Assembly: GCA_000787465.1 (NCBI GenBank)
Contig: JSYX01000023.1
Span: 1 to 64,000, forward strand
From: Thermomucor indicae-seudaticae
Taxonomy: Eukaryota; Mucoromycota; Mucoromycetes; Mucorales; Lichtheimiaceae
Direction: 5' to 3'
DNA: 64,000 nt
Part shown: positions 32,241-57,200 of the stretch, in pieces
Layout: every line of letters starts with the position of its first letter
How positions within the stretch are numbered: position 1 is the stretch's first letter
The notes under the pieces: model-generated
Told to the model about the DNA's origin: nothing
The model's database searches: none
Seen by the model: the letters and a program-made list of their open reading frames with translations, nothing else
Translations under genes and position numbers: made by a program

Positions 32241-32311
32241 GGGTTATCAGCTGAAAGCTGATAACCCCCCTCTCCTAAATGCCATCCTACCCTGACTTAA
32301 GGATGGCATTT
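32241..32311. repeat. double hairpin just after the atp9 stop
   Basis: First stem gggttatcagct/agctgataaccc (32241-32267), second aaatgccatcct/aggatggcattt (32277-32311), both perfect 12-bp stems. Possibly the atp9 3' processing signal, or a mobile double hairpin. Confidence 0.6.
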
Positions 32312-32441
32312 CTAATTCAGATTATTATTTCGGATAATTTTAATTTTTAAAAATTATCGTAATTGATATTATATATTTCTCTTAAATACTGCTGCTATTA
32401 TATACAAATAAACTAGCCTTGGCCTGATAATAAATATTATT

Positions 32442-33122
32442 ATGAAATTATACATTTATTCAAAGGATGTTTTTGTACATCCAATTGCTGAAAGACTTAA
32501 TATTAAATTAGCAACTTCTAATAAACCCGGAGTATATCTTTGGTATAATAAAATTACAGGTAAATATTATGTAGGAAGTGGTAAGGATTTGTATAAAAGA
32601 CTTAGTAGATACTATCAAAAAAGTTATTTAAATTATCCTGTTCATAGTGATCTTCCTATTGCAAGAGCAATCAAAAAATATGGTTTAAATAACTTTATTC
32701 TTGTAATTCTAGATTATCCTGACAAACGTTATCTTTATCATTCAGAACAATATTTTATTGATTCTTTACTTCCACTCTACAATATCCGACAAACTGCAGG
32801 ATTTAGAAGTGATAATAAAATAATTAGAGGTCCTATGTCTGAAGCACAGAAGTTAAAATTATCACTCAAAAGAGGAAAAGATCATCATAATTATGGTGTT
32901 AAAAGACCTCCTGAAGTCTTAAATATAATGAGAGATAATCATCCAAAAACAAAAAAACTCTATCAATATTTAGAAGATAAAGTAACTTTAGTAGCTAAAT
33001 ATAATTCAATAAGAGAGATGCAAAAGAAGACTGGTATTACTAAAGAATATGTATCGAGATGTATTAAAGCCGATAAATTAGTACATAATAAATATTACTT
33101 TTCATTTAATCAACTATCTTAA
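32442..33122 (+). CDS. GIY-YIG endonuclease, freestanding (226 aa, intact)
   Basis: Domain order: leader, GVYLWYNKITGKYYVGSGKD (GIY-YIG, residues about 31-50), RLSRYYQ (catalytic Arg region), YHSEQYFIDSLLPLYN (catalytic Glu block, about 100-115), NUMOD-like SEAQKLKLSLKRGK, and C-terminal helix-turn-helix IREMQKKTGITKEYVSRCIK. It is intact and not inside an intron: it follows atp9 exon 4 by 211 bp, and an eroded exon 4 copy lies 80 bp after it. Probably a mobile gene that duplicates the atp9 C-terminus. A close relative decays at 9841-10330. Confidence 0.88.
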   Translation: MKLYIYSKDVFVHPIAERLNIKLATSNKPGVYLWYNKITGKYYVGSGKDLYKRLSRYYQKSYLNYPVHSDLPIARAIKKYGLNNFILVILDYPDKRYLYHSEQYFIDSLLPLYNIRQTAGFRSDNKIIRGPMSEAQKLKLSLKRGKDHHNYGVKRPPEVLNIMRDNHPKTKKLYQYLEDKVTLVAKYNSIREMQKKTGITKEYVSRCIKADKLVHNKYYFSFNQLS

Positions 33123-33199
33123 TTTAATAAACAATAAATCGGAAGGTATATCTATTGGATGTATTTTCCATTCACCACCTTCCGTAAACTAAACTTTTT

Positions 33200-33227
33200 A
33201 AGGAGGCATTCCTATTACCATCCGGAG
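33200..33227 (+). pseudogene. eroded copy of atp9 exon 4
   Basis: ggaggcattcctattaccat resembles gatggcattcttattactat of exon 4. Lies 3' of the freestanding GIY-YIG gene. Short and diverged, so tentative. Confidence 0.5.
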
Positions 33228-33594
33228 GGTGGAAATTCAGGTAAATTATTCAGAGATATTTATTACATTGTTCCTAAAATTTAATTATTAATTTTAAATC
33301 TAAATAAATATCCTCTCCCCCCTATTATAATAAAGGATTTATAAGAATATTGGTTATAGGTCTCAATAAATATATTTTAAAGGTTACTTTTTACAGTAAC
33401 CCCTACTTATTACTTTAAATTATTTAGGCCCTCCTGGCCGCCCCGCCTGAAGCCCCGGCGGGGCTTTAGAATATTTATCCAAATTTCCTTGAGGCTGATA
33501 CCCAATAATTTAATGTTTTAAGAAAGATAAAAAGATTGAATTAAATAAAAAATTATAAGACTTTTTATTATCAAAAGTTAATAATAAACTATTA
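33228..33594. other. spacer between GIY-YIG gene and ORF D block
   Basis: AT-rich; GC cluster at 33428-33468 (ctggccgccccgcctgaagc). No gene. Confidence 0.35.
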
Positions 33595-33750
33595 TTATTA
33601 CTTTAAATAATGTTTTTTATTAAAATCTTATAATTTAAGTTATTAGTTATTAACCTATAAGATCTTAGCTAAATCCTAGGCCGGGAGCCTGAACCTTGGG
33701 CCGAGCCCGCGGGGCTAGGTTAAAAAGAATATTTATAACTTAGAATTAAA

Positions 33751-34722
33751 ATGACAATAGTAAATTCTAAGTTATATTATTCCCCCTATTTAAGAAGTTA
33801 CAATTTTTTTATTATGGTTATCTTATTCTTTTCAATTTATTTAGGTTGGGTTTTAGCTAGTATTACAATTGAACTTGTAAATTTTATCTTAGCTAAATTT
33901 GTAAATCCAATTCCATGGCAATTAAAAGTATTATCAATTTTTATTGGTGGTCTGTTAGTTATTATTGTAATTAGCATGATTCCATCTGATTTTACTAATC
34001 ATACTATAGATGTATATTGTTCTGGTAATGAGGAAAGTCATAATCCTTACTTAATTACTGTATCTAATGAGCATTTAGGTGTAAACTTTAGTTTTGATCC
34101 TAGAAAGATTACGGATGTTTTATTACTTGGTACTGTAGGAAAAATAACTTTAAGTACAATTAAAGGTGCTCCTGCATCTGTGAAAGCATCTGTTGCAGCT
34201 TCTACTGTTTTATCAATGGGAACGGTAGCTGTTATGTTAAAAGCATTTAATAACGTTAGTAATCAAAGTAAAGTTTACGAAATTTCTAAAAATAATCAAA
34301 AAGTCCAATTAGAAATTTCTCTTAATATTGAAAAAGGTGGAAGTTTTAAAGATGTAGAAGAAGTAGCTAAAGTCCCCCCTCGGGGGGTCTTAGCTCCCTT
34401 CGGGGCTAAATATATTAGCATTAATTCACCTTTTGAATATTTATATTTTGTTGAAACTCTAAAAGTAATTATTTTATGTATGGAAATTCTTACTATTTTA
34501 TCAATTATTGGTTTTATCTTGTTTGCTTTATTTATGTCTTTTACATATTCAGGTATTAATAATTTTGATAAGACAAATAATATTCTATTAAAAAAATTAA
34601 TTAATTTAACACAAAAATCTGGTAAAGTTTATGCATTAATTTGGGGAACATTAACCCTATTTAATTTAAGTTGGATTTTATATTTTACAATTAAATTTAT
34701 AGAATTATTAAATAATCTATAG
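33751..34722 (+). CDS. membrane-protein family ORF D (323 aa, intact)
   Basis: Not a recognised gene. TM segments: VILFFSIYLGWVLASITIEL, VLSIFIGGLLVIIVISMIP, an Ala-rich helix SVKASVAASTVLSMGTVAV, a pair VIILCMEILTILSIIGFILF and ALIWGTLTLFNLSWILYF separated by a basic linker. Motifs SINSPFEY before the TM pair and IPSDFTNHTIDVYCSGNEES after TM2. Residues from 210 (VPPRGVLAPFGA) are encoded by a GC element inserted in frame; copy F lacks them. Intact except for that insert. Followed by an atp9 exon 3 fragment at 34757-34788. Function unknown. Confidence 0.8.
   Translation: MTIVNSKLYYSPYLRSYNFFIMVILFFSIYLGWVLASITIELVNFILAKFVNPIPWQLKVLSIFIGGLLVIIVISMIPSDFTNHTIDVYCSGNEESHNPYLITVSNEHLGVNFSFDPRKITDVLLLGTVGKITLSTIKGAPASVKASVAASTVLSMGTVAVMLKAFNNVSNQSKVYEISKNNQKVQLEISLNIEKGGSFKDVEEVAKVPPRGVLAPFGAKYISINSPFEYLYFVETLKVIILCMEILTILSIIGFILFALFMSFTYSGINNFDKTNNILLKKLINLTQKSGKVYALIWGTLTLFNLSWILYFTIKFIELLNNL
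34372..34408. repeat. GC element inserted in frame within ORF D
   Basis: ccccctcggggggtcttagc and ctcccttcggggc hairpins; about 36 bp, absent from the homologous position in copy F at 40970. Confidence 0.65.
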
Positions 34723-34756
34723 TTATAAGTAATTTTTATTTTAAAATTAATCTTGA

Positions 34757-34788
34757 AAGCACTAACTGAAGCAATTGGATTATTGAGA
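34757..34788 (+). pseudogene. atp9 exon 3 fragment
   Basis: gcactaactgaagcaattgg, then attatt: a mutated copy of the ALTEAIGL segment of atp9 exon 3 (31919). Isolated. Confidence 0.7.
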
Positions 34789-35219
34789 ATACTCTAATGC
34801 ATCTAGCTGTATCTAATTTATTAATCTAATTAATTTAAATTAATTCCCACCCATATCTGTTTTTATGTAAAGGGGATAATTTATAAGATAATACTTTATC
34901 AAAATCCTATATAGTATTAGCTGTTATCCCTCCGGGATAATACCCGGGCTTAGATTAATTACATTTCTACCACTAATAACAATAAGAATAATACAATATA
35001 CTTTATTTTCTGATAGAATAGATAAAATTTTCTGAACTTTAATTTCAATATTTTTATCACCTAAGTTAAATAATTTGATCTATTTATAATTATATTTTTT
35101 CCATGAATATTTAGGATTTCTAAGTAAATCAAAATATAATAAACTGCAAGAATAGAACCCACCCCGCAGGGTGGGTCTTTCAGCCCGAGGGGCATTAGGC
35201 CCCCCGGGCCTAAAGAATT
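34789..35219. other. AT-rich spacer with GC clusters
   Basis: GC clusters at 34925-34950 and 35157-35212. No gene recognised. Confidence 0.35.
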
Positions 35220-35600
35220 TAATACATTAATTTCAGAAAAGAATAGAAAATTTCGTTATTTTGCAGTGTTGATTGTTGCACGGTGTTATTAACTAAATTA
35301 TCCTTGTTAATATTTGTAGACTCAGAACCTGTAATGTTATTACCCTTATTATTAGATGTAGAATAGAAAGCATAGTTATAATTATATCCTAATAGTTCAT
35401 TAGATCTAGTAAATAGATAATTAGATCTAGTCCCGGAGGGACTTACCCGAACGGGACAAGCCCGTCCGGGCTAGTTTTAACCATTAAAACTATTAGTAAC
35501 TTGAAATAATCCCCCAAAATTTTGGTAAAGATTAATCGCAGGAATTCTAAGGAATCTAGGATAATCGCTAAATTATTGTGTAAATTTGTTCGTTTCATGA
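35220..35600 (-). pseudogene. mosaic of nad2 5' pieces and a membrane-ORF fragment
   Basis: In gene sense: 35590-35543 matches the nad2 start region (ttcctgcgatt), 35527-35499 matches a second nad2 block (ggattatttcaagttact). After a GC cluster (35430-35475) comes an open stretch with AFYSTSNNKGNNITGSES, similar to the SYSTKNNVKNTDS start of pseudogene E. Confidence 0.6.
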
Positions 35601-35665
35601 TCATAATTTGAAATTTAGTTATAAATTAAACAATGGTAGCATCATTCAATCCAAAGTAAAAAAGA

Positions 35666-35748
35666 TAGACCTTTGGTTTCTCATTCAAAAATGATATTTA
35701 TAGAATCCACCACGTAAAGGTAGGTCTAATTGGATTCCAGGGGTGGTA
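35666..35748 (-). repeat. 80-bp repeat, copy 2 (3' of pseudogene E)
   Basis: Nearly identical to 38577-38660. Lies about 30 bp after the stop of pseudogene E, as the other copy lies just after the cox1 stop. Confidence 0.8.
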
Positions 35749-35775
35749 TTTATTTGTTTAAAAATTAAATTAAGT

Positions 35776-36560
35776 TTAAATATTTATTAATCTTAAGAAA
35801 TGTAATAAATAACATAATCCATAAAACATAGAACATGAACCAAATAATACCATTACTAACATAAATAAAGTTGTATAATCTCTACTTTTTAATGATAAAG
35901 AAACCCATTTCTGTAATTTAGGTCTACTTTTTACAAATTCTAGATATTCTAAATTAAATAATTTAATAATAAAATTAATTAAAATTAAAATAATTCTTAA
36001 CTCCTAAATTTACGATCATAATACCTACTACTAACAGATCTAAATTACTTAATTCTTATAATGGTGAATTAATAAATGTATTTGGATCTAATTCTGGAGA
36101 ATTAGTTAATGATTTATCATAATCAGGAGGTAAACAAAAATCAGGTTTATTTTCTTCAATAGCAAAATTACTATTACCCTTATGGCTAATCCTTCTTTGA
36201 ATTAATTCCGGATTAGAATTATTATCCTTAATGATTGTTTGAATAGTTTTAATTCCTTGTGAGAAAACAGCAGTTCCACCAGTAATTAATCCGGCTGTAG
36301 CTATAACACCAGCTCTTTTATCAGGTGGTAGAGTTTTTAAAATAAACAGAAGGCGTAGGAGAATTATTATTAGAAAGATTACTTACATTTTCAGTAATCT
36401 TACAAACTTCATCTGTAAGATTAGAAGAATTAGCTAAAGAATTAGTTTGATTAATTAAACTATCTGTATTTTTTACATTATTTTTTGTAGAATAAGAAGC
36501 TTTACTAATGAAGATCGAGTTCATAATCAATGTTGTTTTAAATAATGTTGTCATAATCAT
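35776..36560 (-). pseudogene. membrane-protein family copy E, frameshifted
   Basis: Starts MIMTTLFKTTLIMNSIFISK (signal/TM-like), then SYSTKNNVKNTDSLIN and a Ser/Asn-rich region. A frameshift near 36340 leads to AGVIATAGLITGGTAVFSQG (the Gly/Ala helix), ELIQRRISHK, FINSPLEELSNLD, and after a second shift a TM-basic linker-TM tail ending CYLLHFLRLINI-TAA at 35776. Same order as ORF D and copy A. Confidence 0.7.
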
Positions 36561-36839
36561 AATTAAGAACTACCATTAAATTAAAATTATATAATTAAAA
36601 CTATATAATAGCAGCAAATAAAATTTAAGGAGTAAACCTTTAAACAGTTAATCACAGTCTATAGAATTTTTAGTAACCTATGCAACTTGAGTATTAATTT
36701 ACCATACATAATAAAAGGACGCAGGCATTTTCAGTAGGAATGTTGTCCCGTGATGAAAACGTATAATCAATCAATGATGAATAACGAAAGATTATAATCT
36801 AATTATGGAAATCCTTTAAAAATAGGAAAAGGGGGGGAA
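36561..36839. other. spacer upstream of copy E, 3' of rns
   Basis: No gene. 36607-36637 weakly resembles the atp9 5' end (agcagcaaataaaatttaag). Confidence 0.3.
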
Positions 36840-38270
36840 ATAGTAATAACCATTCAGCCACTCGTTCCCGAACGGCTACCTTGTTATGACTTCAGACCAG
36901 TTGTTTACTATCCGTGGATATCTATTTCAACAGATACCTATTATTAAAATTAATAATGACTCTGTTGAAAATCAACTACTTCGGGTATAGCTCACTCCCA
37001 GCCCGTGACAGGCAGTTAGTAGATCTTGAAGATTTAATTTCACCGCGACGTGATGATTCGCGATTACTAGCAATTCCTAATTCATGAGCTCGAGTTTCAG
37101 AGCTCAATCCACAAAGAGGAAATTTGGGGATTACCTCCAAGTTACCTTATTGGATCCTTTTGTATTCCTCCTAGCAGCACGTCTGTAGCCCACTCCATAA
37201 GGGCCATGAGGGCTTGTCTTAGTCCTAATTATTCCAGTTTGTCACTGGATACTCAATTAGAAATTAACTAATTGCAAGGGTTTTGTTCGTTTTGCGGACT
37301 TAACCTTACATCTTACGACACGAACTGAAGACAGCCATGCAACGCCTGTGTAACATTCAAGGAGTGGTAAGATTTTGTGCGGATTATCACATTAAACAAC
37401 ATGCTTCACTGCTGGTTTTCAAGACCCTCTATACTTTTGGGTTTCAACCTTGCGGCAGTACTCCCCAGGTGGAGTGCTTAAATCTACATTTATAGACTGA
37501 TTTATTACCAATCTAAGGCACTCATAGTTTACGGTATGGACTACACGGGTATCTAATCCGTTTTGCTCCCCATACTTTCGTACCTCAGCGTCAGTGTTTA
37601 GTTAGAAAGAAGCCTTCGCCTTAAGCGGTCTTCCGGGTATCATAAGATTCCATCCCTACTCCCGGAGTTCCTCTTTCCTCCATTACACTCTAGTTTCATA
37701 GTTACTAAAAAGCTTTTTTTCATTTAGTTTGAAGCAAATTTAGTCTTGTGAAACAGCCTACGTACCCTTTAGACCCATTAATGATGAATAATGCTTACCC
37801 CTCTCGTATTACCGCGACTGCTGGCACGAGATTGGTCGGGATTAATAGGAAAGTACAGTCATTATCCTCCTTTCCGTTAGGACTTTATCAAATTAATGTA
37901 TCCGTCCTTCTAGGTGACTGGTTCAGCCTTCCGGCCATTGACCAAGATTCCTCACTGCTGCCGAGTCTTTGCTCGTGTGGGCCTTTTTCATTCCCACTGT
38001 GGTTGATCATCCTCTCAGACCAACTATAGATCATTGGCTTGGTAAGCCGTTACCTTACCAACTACCTAATCTATTCAATAGGTACATCCATAGGCGGAAA
38101 TTATCCTTTCAATATTTGGTATTCCACCAATCCTATGGGTAGCTTGCCTATTCATTACTCACCCGTTCGCCATGGTCCAAATATATAATATTTGGCATTC
38201 GACTCGCATGTGTCAAGTCCCTAGATAGCATTCACTCGAAACCAAGTTTAAATTTTTACTTAAAATTCTG
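36840..38270 (-). rRNA. rns: mitochondrial small subunit ribosomal RNA
   Basis: Minus strand, ends approximate. Universal sites: GACTTGACACATGCGAGTCG near the 5' end (38210), the 530 loop GTGCCAGCAGTCGCGG (37825), GGATTAGATACCCGTGTAGT at about 37555-37535, CAACGAACAAAACCCTTGCA-type region (37285), and the 1492 site AAGTCATAACAAGGTAGCCG near 36880. Continuous, no intron. About 1.43 kb. The antisense frame at 37748-38029 is not a gene. Confidence 0.95.
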
Positions 38271-38576
38271 ATAGAAAATATCAGAGATTATAATCTTATT
38301 GTTACTTATATAAAACTTAAGATTATAATTAGTCTGATTAAATTTTTAAATAAAACCATTTATTTTAGAAAGCTCGTTCTTTATTGACCCGCAGAGAACT
38401 AGTGGAAATCGACATTTAATAAACCTATTTATTTAAAAACTTTATAATAATTGAACTTAATCTTTAATTCAATTTAAAAACAGATTAATTTTATATATTA
38501 AACCCTTTACCTAACTGGTAGAATACCTAAAAATAAAAAGCTTTTGGCTTTATATAATTAAGAAAGAGTAACTTTC
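38271..38576. other. spacer between cox1 3' repeat and rns
   Basis: AT-rich, no gene. Probably includes the rns 5' leader. Confidence 0.3.
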
Positions 38577-38660
38577 TAGACCTTTGGTTTCTCATTCGAA
38601 AATGATACTTATAGAATCCACCACGTAAAGGTAGGTCTAATTGGATTCCGGGGAATTAGA
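38577..38660 (-). repeat. 80-bp repeat, copy 1 (3' of cox1)
   Basis: Begins 26 bp after the cox1 stop on the cox1 strand. In that sense ggaatcc can pair with ggattct and agacct with aggtct in an interleaved way, so a pseudoknot is possible. Copy 2 at 35666-35748. A 3' processing role is inferred from position. Confidence 0.7.
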
Positions 38661-38685
38661 GAAGGGTAAGTTTAAATTTAAATTA

Positions 38686-54023
<15,338 letters not shown>

Positions 54024-54289
54024 ATTAGAAGTTGTTAAATTCTTTATATTCTTATTACTTATATATAAATATAAATTTATAGATAAATTTAAAATTTTTA
54101 ATTTGAAGTAAAATTTTAATAAAAATCCACCAGACTTTTACCTCAAAATTAATCGAGTCAAAGTAATTTATTTAGTTTCAACTTATTATAAATAATTAAG
54201 TATTAGCCTTTGGCTTAAATATAATAAGTTTACTTACGGTATCACCACGAGAAGGTATAAATTATGATACCAAGGGAGTTAATATTAGA

Positions 54290-57200
54290 TTAATTTTTAT
54301 TAGAATTAGTGTTATTTGGTAATAATAATACAGCCCAGAATAGAAGTAAGAATAATCTTGGATCTCCAATAAAGAAAATTAAAGTGATAAATAAGATTAA
54401 ACCACTAAAAATATACATTGCATATGAAGGAATAAATCCTGAATCTAATGATGTAATTTTATTAGAAGCTGTTCTAAACACATTAACTAAACCATATGGT
54501 CCAACTAATTCAATAGCTCCTCTATCAAGGATTTTATTAGTAGTATAACCAAAATTTAAAAGTTTATTTAAGATTAAATTATTGTAAATATTATCAAAGA
54601 AATATTTTTGGTTAAAGAATCGGTAAATTGCTCTACCAAAACTAGAACTAATAAATTGGTTAGGTAATGAATCAAAAATCCAATAGATAGCAAATACTGC
54701 TAAAGTTCCTAATAGACTACCAATTAATGGTAATAATTTAATTGAAGTAGGAAGTCCAAATTCAGTATCTACTAAAATAGAATTATTTGGATGAATAAAT
54801 AAAGAATTATTCCAGAAATCAGTTCCCATTCCTACAAATAAATCTTTAGTAACGTAACCAAAGAAAATACTGAATACCGCTAATACAACTAATGGAATAG
54901 CCATAATTAAAGGTGCTTCATGAATATTTTGATAATTAATTTTTGGACCATTTGGATATCCTAAGAAAGTTAAATATAAAGATCGGATAGAATACATAGC
55001 AGTAAATACTGCTGCTACTGTTGCTAACCAATATACTAAATTACCTGAGAAACTAAAATGTCCATAAGCTAATTCAATAATTAAATCTTTAGAATAGAAT
55101 CCAGTTAAGAATGGTAAAGCCATTAAACTTAAAGATCCAATTACCATCATAGAGTATGTAAATGGTAATAAATTAGCTAAACCACCAAATTTTCTTAAAT
55201 CTTGTTCATCATTCATTGCATGAATTACAGAACCAGCTGATAAGAATAATAGAGCTTTAAACCATGCATGATTTACTAGATGGAATAATGCTACATTATA
55301 TTGAGAAAGCATATTCTATCGAAAAGTTTAAATGATATAAACTTTTACAATCCAATTCTATAGTATATTGAAAGATGTAAATAATCTAGACCCAGAGGGC
55401 TAGTCCCGATGGTACTTGTTCCCGTCGGGGCAAGTTCCCGAAGGGAACTAGTATTGGCAATCTTGTATTGTCAAAACAAGTATGACAAGACTTGCTCTGT
55501 CAAGACAAGAAGATGATTTAAATATTGAGTATTATAAATAAACTTTCACTTAAACTTATCGATTTTATGAATTGGACTATTTCTTAGTTTTGTTTAAATA
55601 ACAAAAACTCATCATGTGTAGTCTCTGAGGTATATTTAATAAAATACCTGCTAATCGTCCGTCCAGTAATAAAGATTGTCACTATTAAAGTACCTTATAC
55701 CTTGAGATTTATTAGCATTAAATGATGTTTTTTATTTGAGGCCTTTGACCACAAACTAGGAATAGAAGACCTAATTGAGAACAAGTAGAATAAGCAATTA
55801 CTCGTTTTAAATCATTTTGTAGTAAACCTGTAGTTGCAGCAAAGAATGCTGTTAAAGCACCTACCCAAGTAATTAGAATTAAAGCTGTAGATCCATATTC
55901 TAGTACTGGAGAAGATCGTAGAAGTAAATATACACCTGCTGTTCATTATGTTGATTATTATATAGGATTTCCTACATAATAATGCACCCACTTTTTTGAG
56001 TGGGATCGGACTTTACCTTAATCCCTAAGCCCAGGGGGCTTTCCCCCAAGGGGAATACCTGAGGGGAAAGATTAATTACATAAAGTCTCTGAGGAACCTA
56101 GATATATAGTTTCCTGCTGATATTTCAATCCATAGAATTATTACTAGACTTCATTTGTTATAATGGTGTTCGTAATGAGCACCTTCTTAAAGTTTTAAAG
56201 TATCTATGGCTCTAAGAAATTTCCAGCATATAGTAATTTAATAATAAAATAACTTTCGTTATTTTACAGCAACATATAATTACAATTACATATTTAATTA
56301 AAATTTCTATAGGTATTCATTCTATAAGCTAATTGTTTCAATTGTGCTAATCCTTCTGAAGTTAAATGTCCTTTTCTACTCATAATTTTAACCTCTTGAA
56401 ATAAATATTTAAAATATAAGTATTTAGCACCATAAATTCTATATTTATTAAAAAAATGAATAATAACGATTAATAAAGTATTAATATTTGTTACAGAAAT
56501 TCCAGATGCTTTTCTATTAGGATAATACTTACTATATTTCCACACCCTAGGGTCAATAAAATTCGTTTAAAAATAATTCTCTCTCATGCTAGGATATTCG
56601 GAACTATGGATTACAAGTATAACTTAATCTTATTTCTTCAAATTTAGTAAAGTTTAATCCAAACCTACCGTCAGCTTGTACAAATCTTGCGATCCAGTAT
56701 GTATTTAAAGGTTCAGTAGAATAAATTCATTCGGGTTTCATAAGAATAGCAATATTTGGAAACGCTTCTTTAATTTTTTGCTTAACCCTATAGAGAATAA
56801 TGCTTTAATAGAAAGAACTTCTTTAAATTCTTCTAAAGCCCCGCCAGGGCTTCAAGTGGGGCGGCCCCCGGGCTTAAATTTTTAATCTTTATATTAAAAC
56901 ATTTGGTATTAAATCTTTGATTTAAACTTAAAGTCAAATGTGATTTATTTTCTAAATGATCTAGAACTTGACACCATAATTTAAAATTAATTTAGTACTT
57001 TGTAAAGGATAAGCTAAAAATTGATTTTTTACAACATATAAAATTTTTAATCCATGAATTCGATATCTATATAAATTTTTTCTTTTTCAATTTTACTTAC
57101 TCCCCAAATAATTCTAGAAATTTCTCTAATAAAATTAAATTATTTGGATTTATTTCTATAACAATAGAAAAAATCGGAATAAATTCAAATTTAAATCTTG

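Larger units (their letters stand above)
33595..34735. repeat. about 1.1 kb inverted duplicate (partner 40610-41730)
   Basis: Contains ORF D plus about 150 bp of leader, including a GC cluster at 33676-33719. The opposite-strand partner sits in cox1 intron 10 with the same leader, GC cluster and (broken) ORF. Confidence 0.8.

Noticed and set aside
37748..38029. 93-codon plus-strand frame
   Set aside because: Antisense to rns around the 530-loop region; no protein features.
54309..54548. 79-codon plus-strand frame (also 57821-58042, 52485-52721, 42441-42626)
   Set aside because: Shadows of nad5 and cox1 exons or of intron core sequence on the minus strand.
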